Assembly: GCA_012730045.1 (NCBI GenBank)
Contig: JAAYBR010000028.1
Location: 1-44,897 of the forward strand
Direction of reading: 5' to 3'
Length of the DNA: 44,897 bases
Source of the DNA: Candidatus Hydrogenedentota bacterium
GTDB taxonomy: Bacteria > Hydrogenedentota > Hydrogenedentia > Hydrogenedentales > CAITNO01
Shown here piece by piece: positions 33,894 to 42,376 of the stretch (within the stretch, counting starts at the first letter, position 1; every line of letters starts with the position of its first letter). The position numbers were made by a program, and so were the translations under genes. Under the pieces are notes generated by a model. It saw only the letters and a list, made by a program, of their open reading frames with translations. It was not told the origin of the DNA and did no database searches.

Positions 33894-36584
33894 TCAGCGG
33901 AAGTCGCCAGTCAGGCGGAAGGCCGCCCAGTCCGGCGATTCCGGGTGCGCCGCGCGCAGGGCGTCCGCCGCCGCGCGCGCCGCCGAGGCGCGGTCGGCGC
34001 CCGCCTGCGCGGCGAGGAAGGCGGTGAGATACTCCCGCGCCACGGCCGGGGCGACGGGCCAGAGCGGGAGGATGACCGAGGACGCGCCCGCGTGGCGGAA
34101 GGCCTCGGCAAGGACCGAGAACACCTCGGCGCGCGGTGCGCTTCCCGCGGGCTCGGCGGTCCAGTCCAGCATCACGGCGGCGGCGGGCAGGTTGAGCCCG
34201 AGGACGCGCGCGGGCGGGGTCTCCCCCTGCACGCCATCCCCGCCCAGCAGCACCGGGCAGAGCATCGGATCGGGGGGCGTCAGATTCAGGTTGGCGGACA
34301 GGAAAAGCATGTCCTCCGGCGCGGCGCCCTCCAGCAGCCGGGTCAGGGTCGCCTCGGCGCCGAAAACATGGTCGCCCGCGGGCAGGCCGGCCGCGTCGCC
34401 CGGAGCGGCGGCGGGCAGGAAGGCCCGGAGGCGCGCCGCCTTGACGGCGGGTTTTTCCACCGCCTTCAGGAGCAGCCCGGCGCTCTCGGCGAAACTCAAC
34501 ACATGCGACTGCCCAATCGGCGTCCCGGCGGCCGTCATCAACGGCCAGGGGAGCGGGGACAGCACCTCGTCCGGACACAGGACCACCCGCTGCGCCTGCG
34601 CGAGACGCTCCGCGCAGGGGTCCAGCAGCGCGGCCGAAAGCCCCGCCAGGGGGGCGGCGGCATCGGCGGACGCGGCCCGCGCCGCGCGGGCCGCGTGGAG
34701 CCCCGACAGGGCGGCCGCCTCGTTCAAGTCCAGCGCGCGCGCCTCGACGAAATCGGCCCCCGCCATGACCACCACCGCGCCGTAGGCGTCCACAGCATAG
34801 TTCAGAAGAAGGGTCCCCGCGGGCAGGACCGCGCGCAGGGCGGCCAGCTCGCCGGGCTGGACGGCGGGGTAGTTCAGGTTCTCCGGAGATACAAACTCAA
34901 CGGCCCGGTCCAGCCAGGCCAGCCTTTCGACATCGCGTGCCAAACGGCCAAGCAACCGGTCAATTTCTTCGGCATCTCCCGCCGCCTCGGCGTCTTTGAG
35001 GCGGGCCTCAATCCACGGCACCCGGAGGCGGACGGCCTCCCGTTCACTGGCGGCATCGGTGCGGGCGGAGTCGTCGGTGATGCTTCCCCCCAGCAGGGTG
35101 GTGACCCTCGCGGTCTTGAAGGATTCGGCCGCCGCGAAGGCGTCCTCATGTTTCCCCAGGGCGGCGAGTGCCCGGACGCGCGCGACAGCGGCGTAGCGGA
35201 GCATGCGCTGGCCTGTTCCCCGGTTGAAGGCGTCGGCATCCATGAACTGCCTTCCGGCGGCCGCCTTGGCCTCGGCCTTGTCCACGGCGGCCAGGGCGTC
35301 TTCAGGGTGCCCCTGGCGGTTCAGCGCGGCGGCGAGCTTGAGATACACGTCCACCGCGCGCTGGAAGTCGCTGAGATAGGTGGACCCCTCGTAGTAGGGC
35401 AGGGCCATCTCCGCCAGGATGCGCGCCCCCGCGTTGTCCCCCTCGGCGAGGCGGCAGGCCAGCTCCCCGGCAACGGCCTCGGCGGTGAAGAATTCGTTCA
35501 CGGGGCCCTTCCAGGGGACCTCCTTGTCGTTCGCTTCGCGCAGTGCGGTGATCTCCGGGTCGTCCAGGGGCCGGACGGCGGCGAGCGTCTCCAGCAGGCG
35601 CCCCTGGCAGTAGCGGATGTAGTCGGTGTGCGCGATCTCGCGCGCCACGGCGAGGGCGTCGCGCCACGCGCCGGCGGCGCGCTCCATGTGCGCCGCGCCC
35701 GCCCCAGGATCGCGGTCATACAGCATGCGCCACGAAATCGCCAGATTCTGGTGGTTGCGCATCGCGCTCTCGCGGTTTTCACCGCGCGCGGCGTGGCCCA
35801 GCGCCGCCAGGAAATAGTCCACCGCGACATCGGGCTCCTCAATGTAGTTGTACTGGGTGCCCACCTCCTGGTTGATCCACATGAGCCGCAGGTCCCCCTC
35901 CTTGTCCCCGTCGGCAACCGAAGGCGCCACTGCGAGGGCGGTGGCATATTCGGCGATCTGGCGGCGGACCCGGCGGTTCTTGCGGTGCCGCTCGGCAAAA
36001 TCCACATGCTGCCCGACGTTTTCCCAGGAGGGGGTGCGGTCGGACAGGGTGGCGGTGTACCCGACATACTCCTGAAGAGCCGCCTTTTCCGCCTCCGGAG
36101 CGTACTTGACGGCGCTTTCCATGCTCCTCAGCGCCTCCTCGTACCGGCCCAGCAGGCGCTGGGTGTCGGACAGCCACCACCAGTGGTAATAGTTCTCCGG
36201 CGCCTTCTCTGACACCTCTTCCAGAAGACGCAACGCCTTCTCATAGGCACCCGTCTCCTTCAGGGAAAAGCCAAGCCGCCCCGTGACCTCCAGGTCGGCC
36301 GGGTCCAAGGCCTGGGCAGCCGACAGATGCTCGACGGCCTTGGGGTAGTCCTCCTTCTCATATGCATCCATGCCCAGCCTGCGGGGTTCGGCGGCAACAA
36401 TCGCCCCGGGACGCCCTTCGGAAATGGCGGCGGCCGGCGAGGGGGAAGCATCCTGCGCGGCCGGAGTGCCCGTCACCACGGCGGGGTCGCCGGGAACAGC
36501 GGCCAGGGAGACCAGGGAAAGCAGGACACAGCCAACCCAGAGCGGGAGGGCGCGGCGGAGGATGGAAACCGGGGGGATGAGCAT
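33894..36584 (-). CDS. Secreted TPR-CHAT protein with apparently inactive CHAT domain
   Basis: An 896-residue protein with an N-terminal signal or anchor (LPLWVGCVLLSLVSLAAVPG). TPR-like helical repeats run from about residue 75 to 500 (GMDAYEKEDYPKAVEHLSAA and KETGAYEKALRLLEEVSEKA are clear units). The last ~330 residues resemble a CHAT caspase-like domain, with HVLSFAESAGLLL and FRHAGASSVILPLWPV. The catalytic His segment (usually ATHG) reads LFLSANLNL (residues 760-768) and the catalytic Cys segment (usually LSAC) reads MLDWTAEP (805-812), so neither residue is present. It is likely a binding or scaffold protein. ATG 36584 follows AAGGA by about 10 nt. Confidence 0.82.
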   Translation of the reverse strand: MLIPPVSILRRALPLWVGCVLLSLVSLAAVPGDPAVVTGTPAAQDASPSPAAAISEGRPGAIVAAEPRRLGMDAYEKEDYPKAVEHLSAAQALDPADLEVTGRLGFSLKETGAYEKALRLLEEVSEKAPENYYHWWWLSDTQRLLGRYEEALRSMESAVKYAPEAEKAALQEYVGYTATLSDRTPSWENVGQHVDFAERHRKNRRVRRQIAEYATALAVAPSVADGDKEGDLRLMWINQEVGTQYNYIEEPDVAVDYFLAALGHAARGENRESAMRNHQNLAISWRMLYDRDPGAGAAHMERAAGAWRDALAVAREIAHTDYIRYCQGRLLETLAAVRPLDDPEITALREANDKEVPWKGPVNEFFTAEAVAGELACRLAEGDNAGARILAEMALPYYEGSTYLSDFQRAVDVYLKLAAALNRQGHPEDALAAVDKAEAKAAAGRQFMDADAFNRGTGQRMLRYAAVARVRALAALGKHEDAFAAAESFKTARVTTLLGGSITDDSARTDAASEREAVRLRVPWIEARLKDAEAAGDAEEIDRLLGRLARDVERLAWLDRAVEFVSPENLNYPAVQPGELAALRAVLPAGTLLLNYAVDAYGAVVVMAGADFVEARALDLNEAAALSGLHAARAARAASADAAAPLAGLSAALLDPCAERLAQAQRVVLCPDEVLSPLPWPLMTAAGTPIGQSHVLSFAESAGLLLKAVEKPAVKAARLRAFLPAAAPGDAAGLPAGDHVFGAEATLTRLLEGAAPEDMLFLSANLNLTPPDPMLCPVLLGGDGVQGETPPARVLGLNLPAAAVMLDWTAEPAGSAPRAEVFSVLAEAFRHAGASSVILPLWPVAPAVAREYLTAFLAAQAGADRASAARAAADALRAAHPESPDWAAFRLTGDFR

Positions 36585-36741
36585 TCGGGGCGTTCCTTTA
36601 AGGTGTGAGAATCTCGGGCTGAGTATGCGCGCGGCGGACCGCAGGACGCAACAATCCGCCGGAGAACCGCTCCGCGCCGACATCCCCCGGAAATCCAAGC
36701 CGTCCCGCAAATGGCCTTCGTGAGCGCGCTCCGACGGCCAG
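36585..36741. other. Divergent intergenic region between CHAT gene and radical SAM promoter
   Basis: It holds the leader of the minus-strand CHAT gene. I see no other gene and no strong minus-strand promoter. Confidence 0.4.
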
Positions 36742-36772
36742 TTGAGTTCCGCCCCCCCCTGTCTGCTATACT
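36742..36772 (+). promoter_or_regulatory. Candidate promoter of the radical SAM gene
   Basis: TTGAGT (36742-36747) and TATACT (36767-36772) are 19 nt apart. The -10 box matches consensus at five of six bases. Transcription would begin near 36779 and leave a leader of about 200 nt. Confidence 0.5.
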
Positions 36773-36822
36773 CCAGAGGGGTTCTGGAGCCGCGTTTTGG
36801 CGCGTTTCCAACGCCCAAACGG

Positions 36823-36861
36823 GCCCCGGGCAGCCCCCCTGCCGGGGCTTTGTGGTTGTTT
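36823..36861 (+). promoter_or_regulatory. Terminator-like hairpin in the radical SAM leader (possible attenuator)
   Basis: GCCCCGGGCAG (36823-36833) pairs with CTGCCGGGGC (36839-36848) with one bulged base, and TTTGTGGTTGTTT follows. It is located between the promoter and ATG 36980. Just before it, TTTGGCGCG and CGCCCAAA (about 36796-36819) can form another hairpin. Confidence 0.45.
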
Positions 36862-36979
36862 GAAGAAGGGTGGGCCGCCCGCACGCGGGGAACAACACCG
36901 CACCCCCGCGGTTTCCCGACCGGGCAACGGGACGCCCCCGCTGTTTCCCCCAATGAGCGGTACTGGGAGCCTGAAGGCG

Positions 36980-38251
36980 ATGAATTCTGCCCGCCAGGAC
37001 GGACTGAAGAAGACAACTCGACGCGTCATCACCAAACGGGGTGTCATGTGGCTGGGGCAGACCTGCAACCAGCGCTGTTACTTCTGCTACTTCATTGACC
37101 GCATCGAGGACCACGACCACCCCGAGCACGCCTTCATGACCCTGGAGAAGGCGAAGAAAATCTGCCACACCCTGCGGTATGTCTATGGAAACAACGCCAT
37201 AGACATTCAGGGCGGCGAGCCGACGGTCTACCGGGACATTCTGGAACTGGTGCGCTACTGCCGGGAGATCGGCCTGATCCCCACGCTCATCACGAACGGG
37301 CTGGTGCTCTCCGCGCCGGGGCAGATCGAGAAGTACCGGGACGCGGGCCTGCGCGATTTCCTCGTGAGCCTCCACGGCATCGGCGACATCCACGACGAGG
37401 TGGTGCGCGTGAAGGGCGCCCACAAGAAGATCATCGCGGCCATCGAGCGGATGCAGGCGCTGAACTTCCCCTTCCGCATCAACTGCACCATGTCCAAGCC
37501 CGTGGTGCCGATCCTTCCGGAGGTGGCGCGGCACGCCATCCAATACGGCGCCTACGCCGTTAACTTCATCGCCTTCAACCCCTTCGGCGACCAGGAGGGA
37601 AAGCGGCGCTCGGACACGGTGGCGCGCTATTCGGAGGTGGCGGAGAAGCTGACCGAGGCCATGGACCTGCTGGACGCGGCGGGCATCGAGACGAACGTCC
37701 GCTACCTGCCCCTGTGCATGGCGGAGGAGCGGCACCGCAAGAACTTCTACAACTTCCAGCAGCTCACCTATGACACCCACGAGTGGGACTTCCAGAGCTG
37801 GGCGTGGACCATGCGCCAGACCCAGATGCGCAAGGAGGGCGACGTCATGCAGCCCTTCTTCATGGGCAAGCCCTACGGGCGCGAGCTGCAAAACGGCGAC
37901 GCCCTCTACATCCGCGACCATTACGAGCGCAGCCCCGTGATCCAGGGCGTCAAGTTCGCCGGACAGCGCGCGCTGGCAAAAATGGTCCAGACCCTGAGCG
38001 GCCTCGACACCGTGTACCGGGAGGAGGCGCGCATCCGCGCGGAGCGCGACTGCCACTACCAGTACCACCCGGCCTGCGAGGGATGCGCCGCCCGCGACAT
38101 CTGCGACGGCTTCCACGGCGACTACGCGGAGCTGTTCGGCACGGAGGAGGCCAGGCCCATCTCCGGCGCCCCCCGCCTCCAGGACCCCCGCCACTACATC
38201 AAGGACCAGGTGAAAACCGTCGAACCCGAAGACGAGTCCTGGGCGCTGTGA
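36980..38251 (+). CDS. Radical SAM enzyme with SPASM-like C-terminal Cys cluster
   Basis: A 423-residue cytoplasmic enzyme that should bind a [4Fe-4S] cluster through CNQRCYFC (C29, C33, C36) and SAM through IQGGEPTVYRD (GGEP at 78-81). The C-terminus carries further cysteines (C358, C366, C369, C375 in HPACEGCAARDICDGFHGDY), a SPASM-like auxiliary cluster site common in peptide- and sugar-modifying members. ATG 36980 is preceded by an AAGG-containing stretch; in-frame starts upstream have no ribosome site. The downstream gene at 38293 encodes a protein whose first half aligns with this one. The substrate is unknown, and no small precursor peptide gene was found nearby. Confidence 0.87.
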   Translation: MNSARQDGLKKTTRRVITKRGVMWLGQTCNQRCYFCYFIDRIEDHDHPEHAFMTLEKAKKICHTLRYVYGNNAIDIQGGEPTVYRDILELVRYCREIGLIPTLITNGLVLSAPGQIEKYRDAGLRDFLVSLHGIGDIHDEVVRVKGAHKKIIAAIERMQALNFPFRINCTMSKPVVPILPEVARHAIQYGAYAVNFIAFNPFGDQEGKRRSDTVARYSEVAEKLTEAMDLLDAAGIETNVRYLPLCMAEERHRKNFYNFQQLTYDTHEWDFQSWAWTMRQTQMRKEGDVMQPFFMGKPYGRELQNGDALYIRDHYERSPVIQGVKFAGQRALAKMVQTLSGLDTVYREEARIRAERDCHYQYHPACEGCAARDICDGFHGDYAELFGTEEARPISGAPRLQDPRHYIKDQVKTVEPEDESWAL

Positions 38252-38292
38252 CCCGACGTTGACGGCAGGAAAGAGGACAGGCCTGCGGCATC

Positions 38293-40656
38293 ATGCGTGA
38301 ACCGGACGGAAAGGAAAACACCCCCCTCCCGGCGGCGGGGCCCCTGCGGCCCGTCCGCGGGCTGGTCCTCACACGCAACCGCCGCGGCGTCCCCTTCGCC
38401 CTTACCGACCTCCGCAAGTGGATCCGCCTGAACGCGGATGTGTTCAAAACGCGGAAGATGGACCTGCTGGCCGGGGCCGACACCCTGCCCCTGCTGGCCG
38501 ACTTGGCGGATTTCACGCGGCGCGAGAACGCCGTCCTCTCCCTCCGGGTGCAGGACGCGGCACTGCCCGGCCTCTTCACGGCCGCCGCGCATGCCGGGGT
38601 TCTCGACCTCTTCTTCTGTCCGCCCTCCCCGGACCCGGCAGTCCTTGCCGCGTTTCTGGACAGCGCCGAGCAGGCCGGGATGCCGGTGCGGGTGCAGGTC
38701 TCGCCGGTTCCCGGCGCGCTGACGGACCCGGACACGCTGGCGGGGACGCTGAAGCGCGCCGCTTCGGTGAATGTCGCCCTTTCCGACCCCTTTCTCCCCG
38801 CCCCGGCGCGCCCCCTGGAGGACGCGGCAGTGGTCTGGATGAACCGCCTGGTGCGCGCCCTGGACGAGCGGGGCGTCGAGGCGAACCTCGTCGGCCTGCC
38901 CTTCTGCCAGGTGTCCGAAGAAAACCGGCCGCACCTGCTCAACCGCCAGCAGTTCTTCCTGGACCACCAGCAGTACAACAAGGCGTCGTATGAGCTGGCG
39001 GAGAAGGTGTTCGGCTGCGGCCCGCACCGCCTGTCGAAAGTGCTGGAAAACCTGCTCGCGCGGGGGGCCTCGCTCCACCACGCCATTGACCGCGCGCTCC
39101 TGCCGTGGATCCTGGACCATCCCCGGGCGCATGTGCGTACCTGGATGCTGCACAAGGTGACGCGCCATTTCCGCTTCCTCCAGAAGACCGTCCCCCTGCC
39201 GGAGACGGTGTCCGCCTGCGAGGCCGAGGTGGCGAAGCTCCGCGGGGAGCAGCGCCGGACCCTGGGCCCGGTCTGCGCGCAGTGCCGTTTCCAGCGCGTC
39301 TGCGACCACGAGACCCCGGCCTTTCGCGACCTGCTCCCCGGTCTGCGCATCCGCGCCGAAGAAGGAAAACCGCTGCTGGCCGCCCCGTGCGGGGAACGGG
39401 AGCGCCCGCGCCACTACGACGCGGTGGACGAGGCGCGGCGGCGGATGCCGGCGCATCTGGAGGCGCTGGCAGAGAAGGCGCGCATGATCGTCATGCGCGA
39501 CACGCCGACCCGCGAGATTCCGCTCTCCGCCTACGAGATCGAGAACCATTATTCGCCCCTCGACGACGCGTCGCGGCGGTGGTACTCCTTCTCGCGCGGC
39601 GAACTCCTCAGCACCGTGCTCGGCCGGCTGGAGCCGCCCTTCACCCTCACCCTCACCTTCGGCGGCGGCATCGCCGAGCAGATCGGCTTCAGTTTCGGGC
39701 GCAACGCCAAGGTCGTCTGCCCCATGATTGACTACTCCCACCGCCTCGCCTTCCACGTGGACGCCGAAGGGCACTATGTGCTCCTGCGCGACGGCGTGCA
39801 GGTGCGGCCCACGGAGTTCGAGGGCGCCCCCCGCACCCCCGTGGTCCTTTCGGGCGTGCTGGAGCCCCGCATCTCCATCCACAACATAGACGGCTTCCTC
39901 CTCACCCAGTCGCTCATGCTCTGGGAGGGCGACGGCCGCCCGCCGGAGAAGCGCCCCGGCGTCAAGTACTCCGTCGTCATCGTCAGCACCCGCTACGCGC
40001 GCCGCCTCCAGGCCGTGCTACTGGGGTTGGCCAACCAGCGGGACGTGGACTTCTCCCTGCTGGAGGTAGTCGTCGCCCACGTCCCCGGCATTGACGGCAC
40101 CGACGACCTCATCGAGAGCGTGCGCCAGGCCTGCCCCCACCTGCGCATAGTCAACTCCTGCTTCTCCGAGGACCATGTGCGGTCCAAGGGCTTCATGATC
40201 AACGAGTCCCTCCACGTCGCCTCCGGCGAATGGATCGTCCTCATGGACTCCGACATCGTCGTGCCGCCCGACATCTTCCGGCGCATCGAGGAGGTCGAAA
40301 AGGGCGCGCACTTCATCGCCCCCGACGGGCGCCGCATGGTCTCCCCCGAGATGACCGCCCGCATCCTGCTGGGCCAGGTGCGCCCCTGGGAGGACTACGC
40401 CGCCGCTGTCGCCGCCACGCCCGACTACCGCTACCGCGAGGGTGCGGGTGTGCCCTGCGGCTTCTTCCAGTGCGTCCGCAGAGAGGTCCTCGAAACCCTC
40501 CCCTACGAGGAGCTCGACCACTTCGAGGCCTCCGACTGGATCTTCGGCCGCGACGTCATCAACCGCTTCGGCAAAGAGACCCGCCTCGAGGGACTCGACG
40601 TCCTCCACCTAGACCACGGCGGCCGCCAGTGGTACGGCACCCACAAACACCGCTGA
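38293..40656 (+). CDS. Pseudo-radical-SAM / GT2 glycosyltransferase fusion
   Basis: A 787-residue protein. Residues ~20-350 look like a paralogue of the preceding radical SAM enzyme that has lost the cluster motif: the start reads GLVLTRNRRGVPFALTDL with no CxxxCxxC, yet RALDERGVEANLVGLPFC (C205) aligns with LLDAAGIETNVRYLPLC of the neighbour, and CAQCRFQRVCDH (328-339) aligns with its CEGCAARDICDG. Residues ~555-787 are a GT-A fold glycosyltransferase: YSVVIVSTRYARRLQAVLLG, SGEWIVLMDSDIVVPPD with the DxD at 652-654. The centre (400-550) is beta-rich and unassigned. It follows the radical SAM gene by 41 nt. A nucleotide-sugar donor is expected; the acceptor is unknown. Confidence 0.75.
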   Translation: MREPDGKENTPLPAAGPLRPVRGLVLTRNRRGVPFALTDLRKWIRLNADVFKTRKMDLLAGADTLPLLADLADFTRRENAVLSLRVQDAALPGLFTAAAHAGVLDLFFCPPSPDPAVLAAFLDSAEQAGMPVRVQVSPVPGALTDPDTLAGTLKRAASVNVALSDPFLPAPARPLEDAAVVWMNRLVRALDERGVEANLVGLPFCQVSEENRPHLLNRQQFFLDHQQYNKASYELAEKVFGCGPHRLSKVLENLLARGASLHHAIDRALLPWILDHPRAHVRTWMLHKVTRHFRFLQKTVPLPETVSACEAEVAKLRGEQRRTLGPVCAQCRFQRVCDHETPAFRDLLPGLRIRAEEGKPLLAAPCGERERPRHYDAVDEARRRMPAHLEALAEKARMIVMRDTPTREIPLSAYEIENHYSPLDDASRRWYSFSRGELLSTVLGRLEPPFTLTLTFGGGIAEQIGFSFGRNAKVVCPMIDYSHRLAFHVDAEGHYVLLRDGVQVRPTEFEGAPRTPVVLSGVLEPRISIHNIDGFLLTQSLMLWEGDGRPPEKRPGVKYSVVIVSTRYARRLQAVLLGLANQRDVDFSLLEVVVAHVPGIDGTDDLIESVRQACPHLRIVNSCFSEDHVRSKGFMINESLHVASGEWIVLMDSDIVVPPDIFRRIEEVEKGAHFIAPDGRRMVSPEMTARILLGQVRPWEDYAAAVAATPDYRYREGAGVPCGFFQCVRREVLETLPYEELDHFEASDWIFGRDVINRFGKETRLEGLDVLHLDHGGRQWYGTHKHR

Positions 40657-40689
40657 GGCGGGGACGGCGCGGAGCGAAGGCGATCCGAC

Positions 40690-40733
40690 AAGAGATTGCC
40701 ACGCCGGCCCGGGGCGGCCGGCTCGCAATGACG
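40690..40733. repeat. REP-like palindromic repeat (GC-rich variant)
   Basis: The sequence runs from agattgccacgc through a GC-rich palindromic centre to ggctcgcaatgacg, which is the reverse form of the cgtcattgcgag family. It lies 34 nt after the GT2 stop. Confidence 0.75.
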
Positions 40734-40771
40734 TATTAACCGACGGTCCCGCGCCACACAGGCTCTCAACC

Positions 40772-41012
40772 CGTCATTGCGAGCGCAGCGCGGCAATCTC
40801 GTTCTCGCCATCGCCACAGTCTTCCCCCGTCATTGCGAAGGCGCGCAGCGCCTGAAGCAATCCCGTGCCCGCCATCGCCACAGTCTTCCCCCGTCATTGC
40901 GAAGGCGCGAAGCGCCTGAAGCAATCCCGTGCCCGCCATCGCCACAGTCTTCCCCCGTCATTGCGAAGGCGCGAAGCGCCTGAAGCAATCCCGTGCCCGC
41001 CATCGCTACAAT
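40772..41012. repeat. Tandem palindromic repeats, three 64-bp units plus one 56-bp variant
   Basis: Near-identical 64-bp units start at 40828, 40892 and 40956. Each holds cgtcattgcgaaggcgcg and cgcctgaagcaatcc as inverted halves. A shorter variant (cgtcattgcgagcgcagcgc) occupies 40772-40827. The same composite, 56-bp-type plus 64-bp-type, recurs at 43548-43670. There are no spacers, so it is not a CRISPR array. Nothing suggests coding. Confidence 0.92.
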
Positions 41013-41055
41013 GCCCCGCCCCTCCCGTCCGGCAACTGCCCGCGCCGAGAACAAG

Positions 41056-41086
41056 TTGCCCGACACCCCCCGGCGTGCCGTACACT
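41056..41086 (+). promoter_or_regulatory. Possible promoter of the pYEATS-like gene
   Basis: TTGCCC (41056-41061) and TACACT (41081-41086) are 19 nt apart, and would give a leader of about 20 nt before ATG 41114. The spacing is long, so the call is weak. Confidence 0.4.
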
Positions 41087-41113
41087 CTCTCCGAAACGAG
41101 AGGGAGACCCGCC

Positions 41114-42136
41114 ATGCGCCCTGCCCTGTTCCTGCTCCTCGCCGCCATCCTCTGCGCCTTCAACGCCCCCGCCCAGGACGCCCCCGCACCGGCGGCCCCG
41201 CCGCAAAGTGCCCCCCCTGTCGCGGCGATCCCTCCTGCTCCGGCGTCACAAGCAGTCCTTGCCTCCCCGCCCGCCGTCCCAAGTCCCCCGGTGCCTGAGG
41301 ACAAGGAACTCACGCGGCTGGAGGAAAGGATTAACAACCTGGAAGACAAGCGCATTGATGAGGACGACGCGAACGCCACAGTCTTAGAATCATCGCCACT
41401 GAACTCACGCGTGGATCAAACTCCGCGCGACCGCACACAACCTTTGAGGATTGGACTGAATGCCGCATATGTGCCGCTTCTACAGACGCTCGTCTGGCCG
41501 CTCTTCTTGGCAATCCTCATTGCCGTCTTTCGCAGTCACTTCAGCCGACTCCTTGATGCGTTTCGCAGGCGGATCGAAGAAGGAAGCTCTTTCAAAGCTG
41601 GCCCCTTTGAGATTGGTGAGAATCTGAGGTCGTTGGACTACAGACCACCATCCAGCGAGCAACAGCAGACTGCCGTTGCGGAGTCGGCCGGTGAGCAAGA
41701 GGATCAGGGTGAATGGGCGCAGAAGCGAACAGGCATCTATCAGCAGAATCGCGGCATTTTCTTGGCACACGTATTGACGCCGCCGAGAAGAGCGCGAGAG
41801 GGATACGATATCTACATCTACCTGATCCGGCATGCGAGCAATGAAAGTCACAGGCCTCGGGATTTATCCGATGTGGCGTATGCGGAGTTCTTTCTCGGGC
41901 ACATGTGGGGAAACAGAGTGTTTCGGGAGACTCCCCATGACGGCATGATTGGAATGTCCACGTATGCTTACAGCCCTTTCCTCTGCATATGCCGGGTTCA
42001 CCTCAGGGATGGATCCGTTGTGAAGCTGGACCGGTACATCGATTTCGAAATGGGCGACTTCTACAACCGCAAGCACCCGAACAGCGCGCGGGATAACCAG
42101 TCCCCCGCAAGCTGCCACCTGGAAGCGGGGCCGTGA
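41114..42136 (+). CDS. Membrane-anchored protein with C-terminal pYEATS-like domain
   Basis: A 340-residue protein. It has a signal peptide (about 1-20), a Pro/Ala linker, a short coiled coil (LTRLEERINNLEDKR, 66-80), one membrane helix (117-139) and a soluble domain at about 214-312. That domain (YDIYIYLIR, VAYAEFFLGHMWGNRVF, LCICRVHLRDGSVVKLDRY) fits the prokaryotic YEATS (pYEATS) pattern known mostly from predicted conflict and signalling systems; the match is by eye. ATG 41114 follows GGGAGA. From about 41330 the DNA is visibly less GC-rich than the rest of the window, a sign of transfer. The likely partner is the gene at 42377. Confidence 0.65.
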   Translation: MRPALFLLLAAILCAFNAPAQDAPAPAAPPQSAPPVAAIPPAPASQAVLASPPAVPSPPVPEDKELTRLEERINNLEDKRIDEDDANATVLESSPLNSRVDQTPRDRTQPLRIGLNAAYVPLLQTLVWPLFLAILIAVFRSHFSRLLDAFRRRIEEGSSFKAGPFEIGENLRSLDYRPPSSEQQQTAVAESAGEQEDQGEWAQKRTGIYQQNRGIFLAHVLTPPRRAREGYDIYIYLIRHASNESHRPRDLSDVAYAEFFLGHMWGNRVFRETPHDGMIGMSTYAYSPFLCICRVHLRDGSVVKLDRYIDFEMGDFYNRKHPNSARDNQSPASCHLEAGP

Positions 42137-42243
42137 CGCGCAGGCCACCAGACTGGGCCACCTCCAACGAGCTCGCCCTAACAGATCCATTCTTGGCGGT
42201 CCGCTCCGGCTCAGCCTTCGGTTAACCCGAAAAGGAAGCCGTC

Positions 42244-42272
42244 TTGATACCTTCCAGCATATCTGGTAGGAT
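42244..42272 (+). promoter_or_regulatory. Sigma-70-type promoter of the nuclease-like gene
   Basis: TTGATA (42244-42249) and TAGGAT (42267-42272) are separated by 17 nt, and transcription would start about 97 nt before ATG 42377. The second gene of the island can therefore be transcribed alone. Confidence 0.6.
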
Positions 42273-42376
42273 CGTGGTCGAAGATGGTCGGGAAGCGGTT
42301 GGATTGCCGCCCACGCACCGTCATAATTGAGCCAGTCCCTGTCGAAGGAAGGGGATAGCCTCACGGAGGATGCGCA

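Noticed and set aside
36797-36979. N-terminal extension of the radical SAM protein
   Set aside because: The extra residues are low-complexity, cover the terminator-like hairpin, and lack a ribosome site.
36585-37016. N-terminal extension of the TPR-CHAT protein
   Set aside because: The extension would overlap the divergent promoter, while ATG 36584 has AAGGA and starts a signal peptide.
40772-41012. CRISPR array
   Set aside because: The 64-bp units abut each other without unique spacers, and no cas gene is present.
40865-41113. N-terminal extension of the pYEATS-like protein
   Set aside because: The open frame is made of tandem repeat units; ATG 41114 with GGGAGA and a signal peptide is better.
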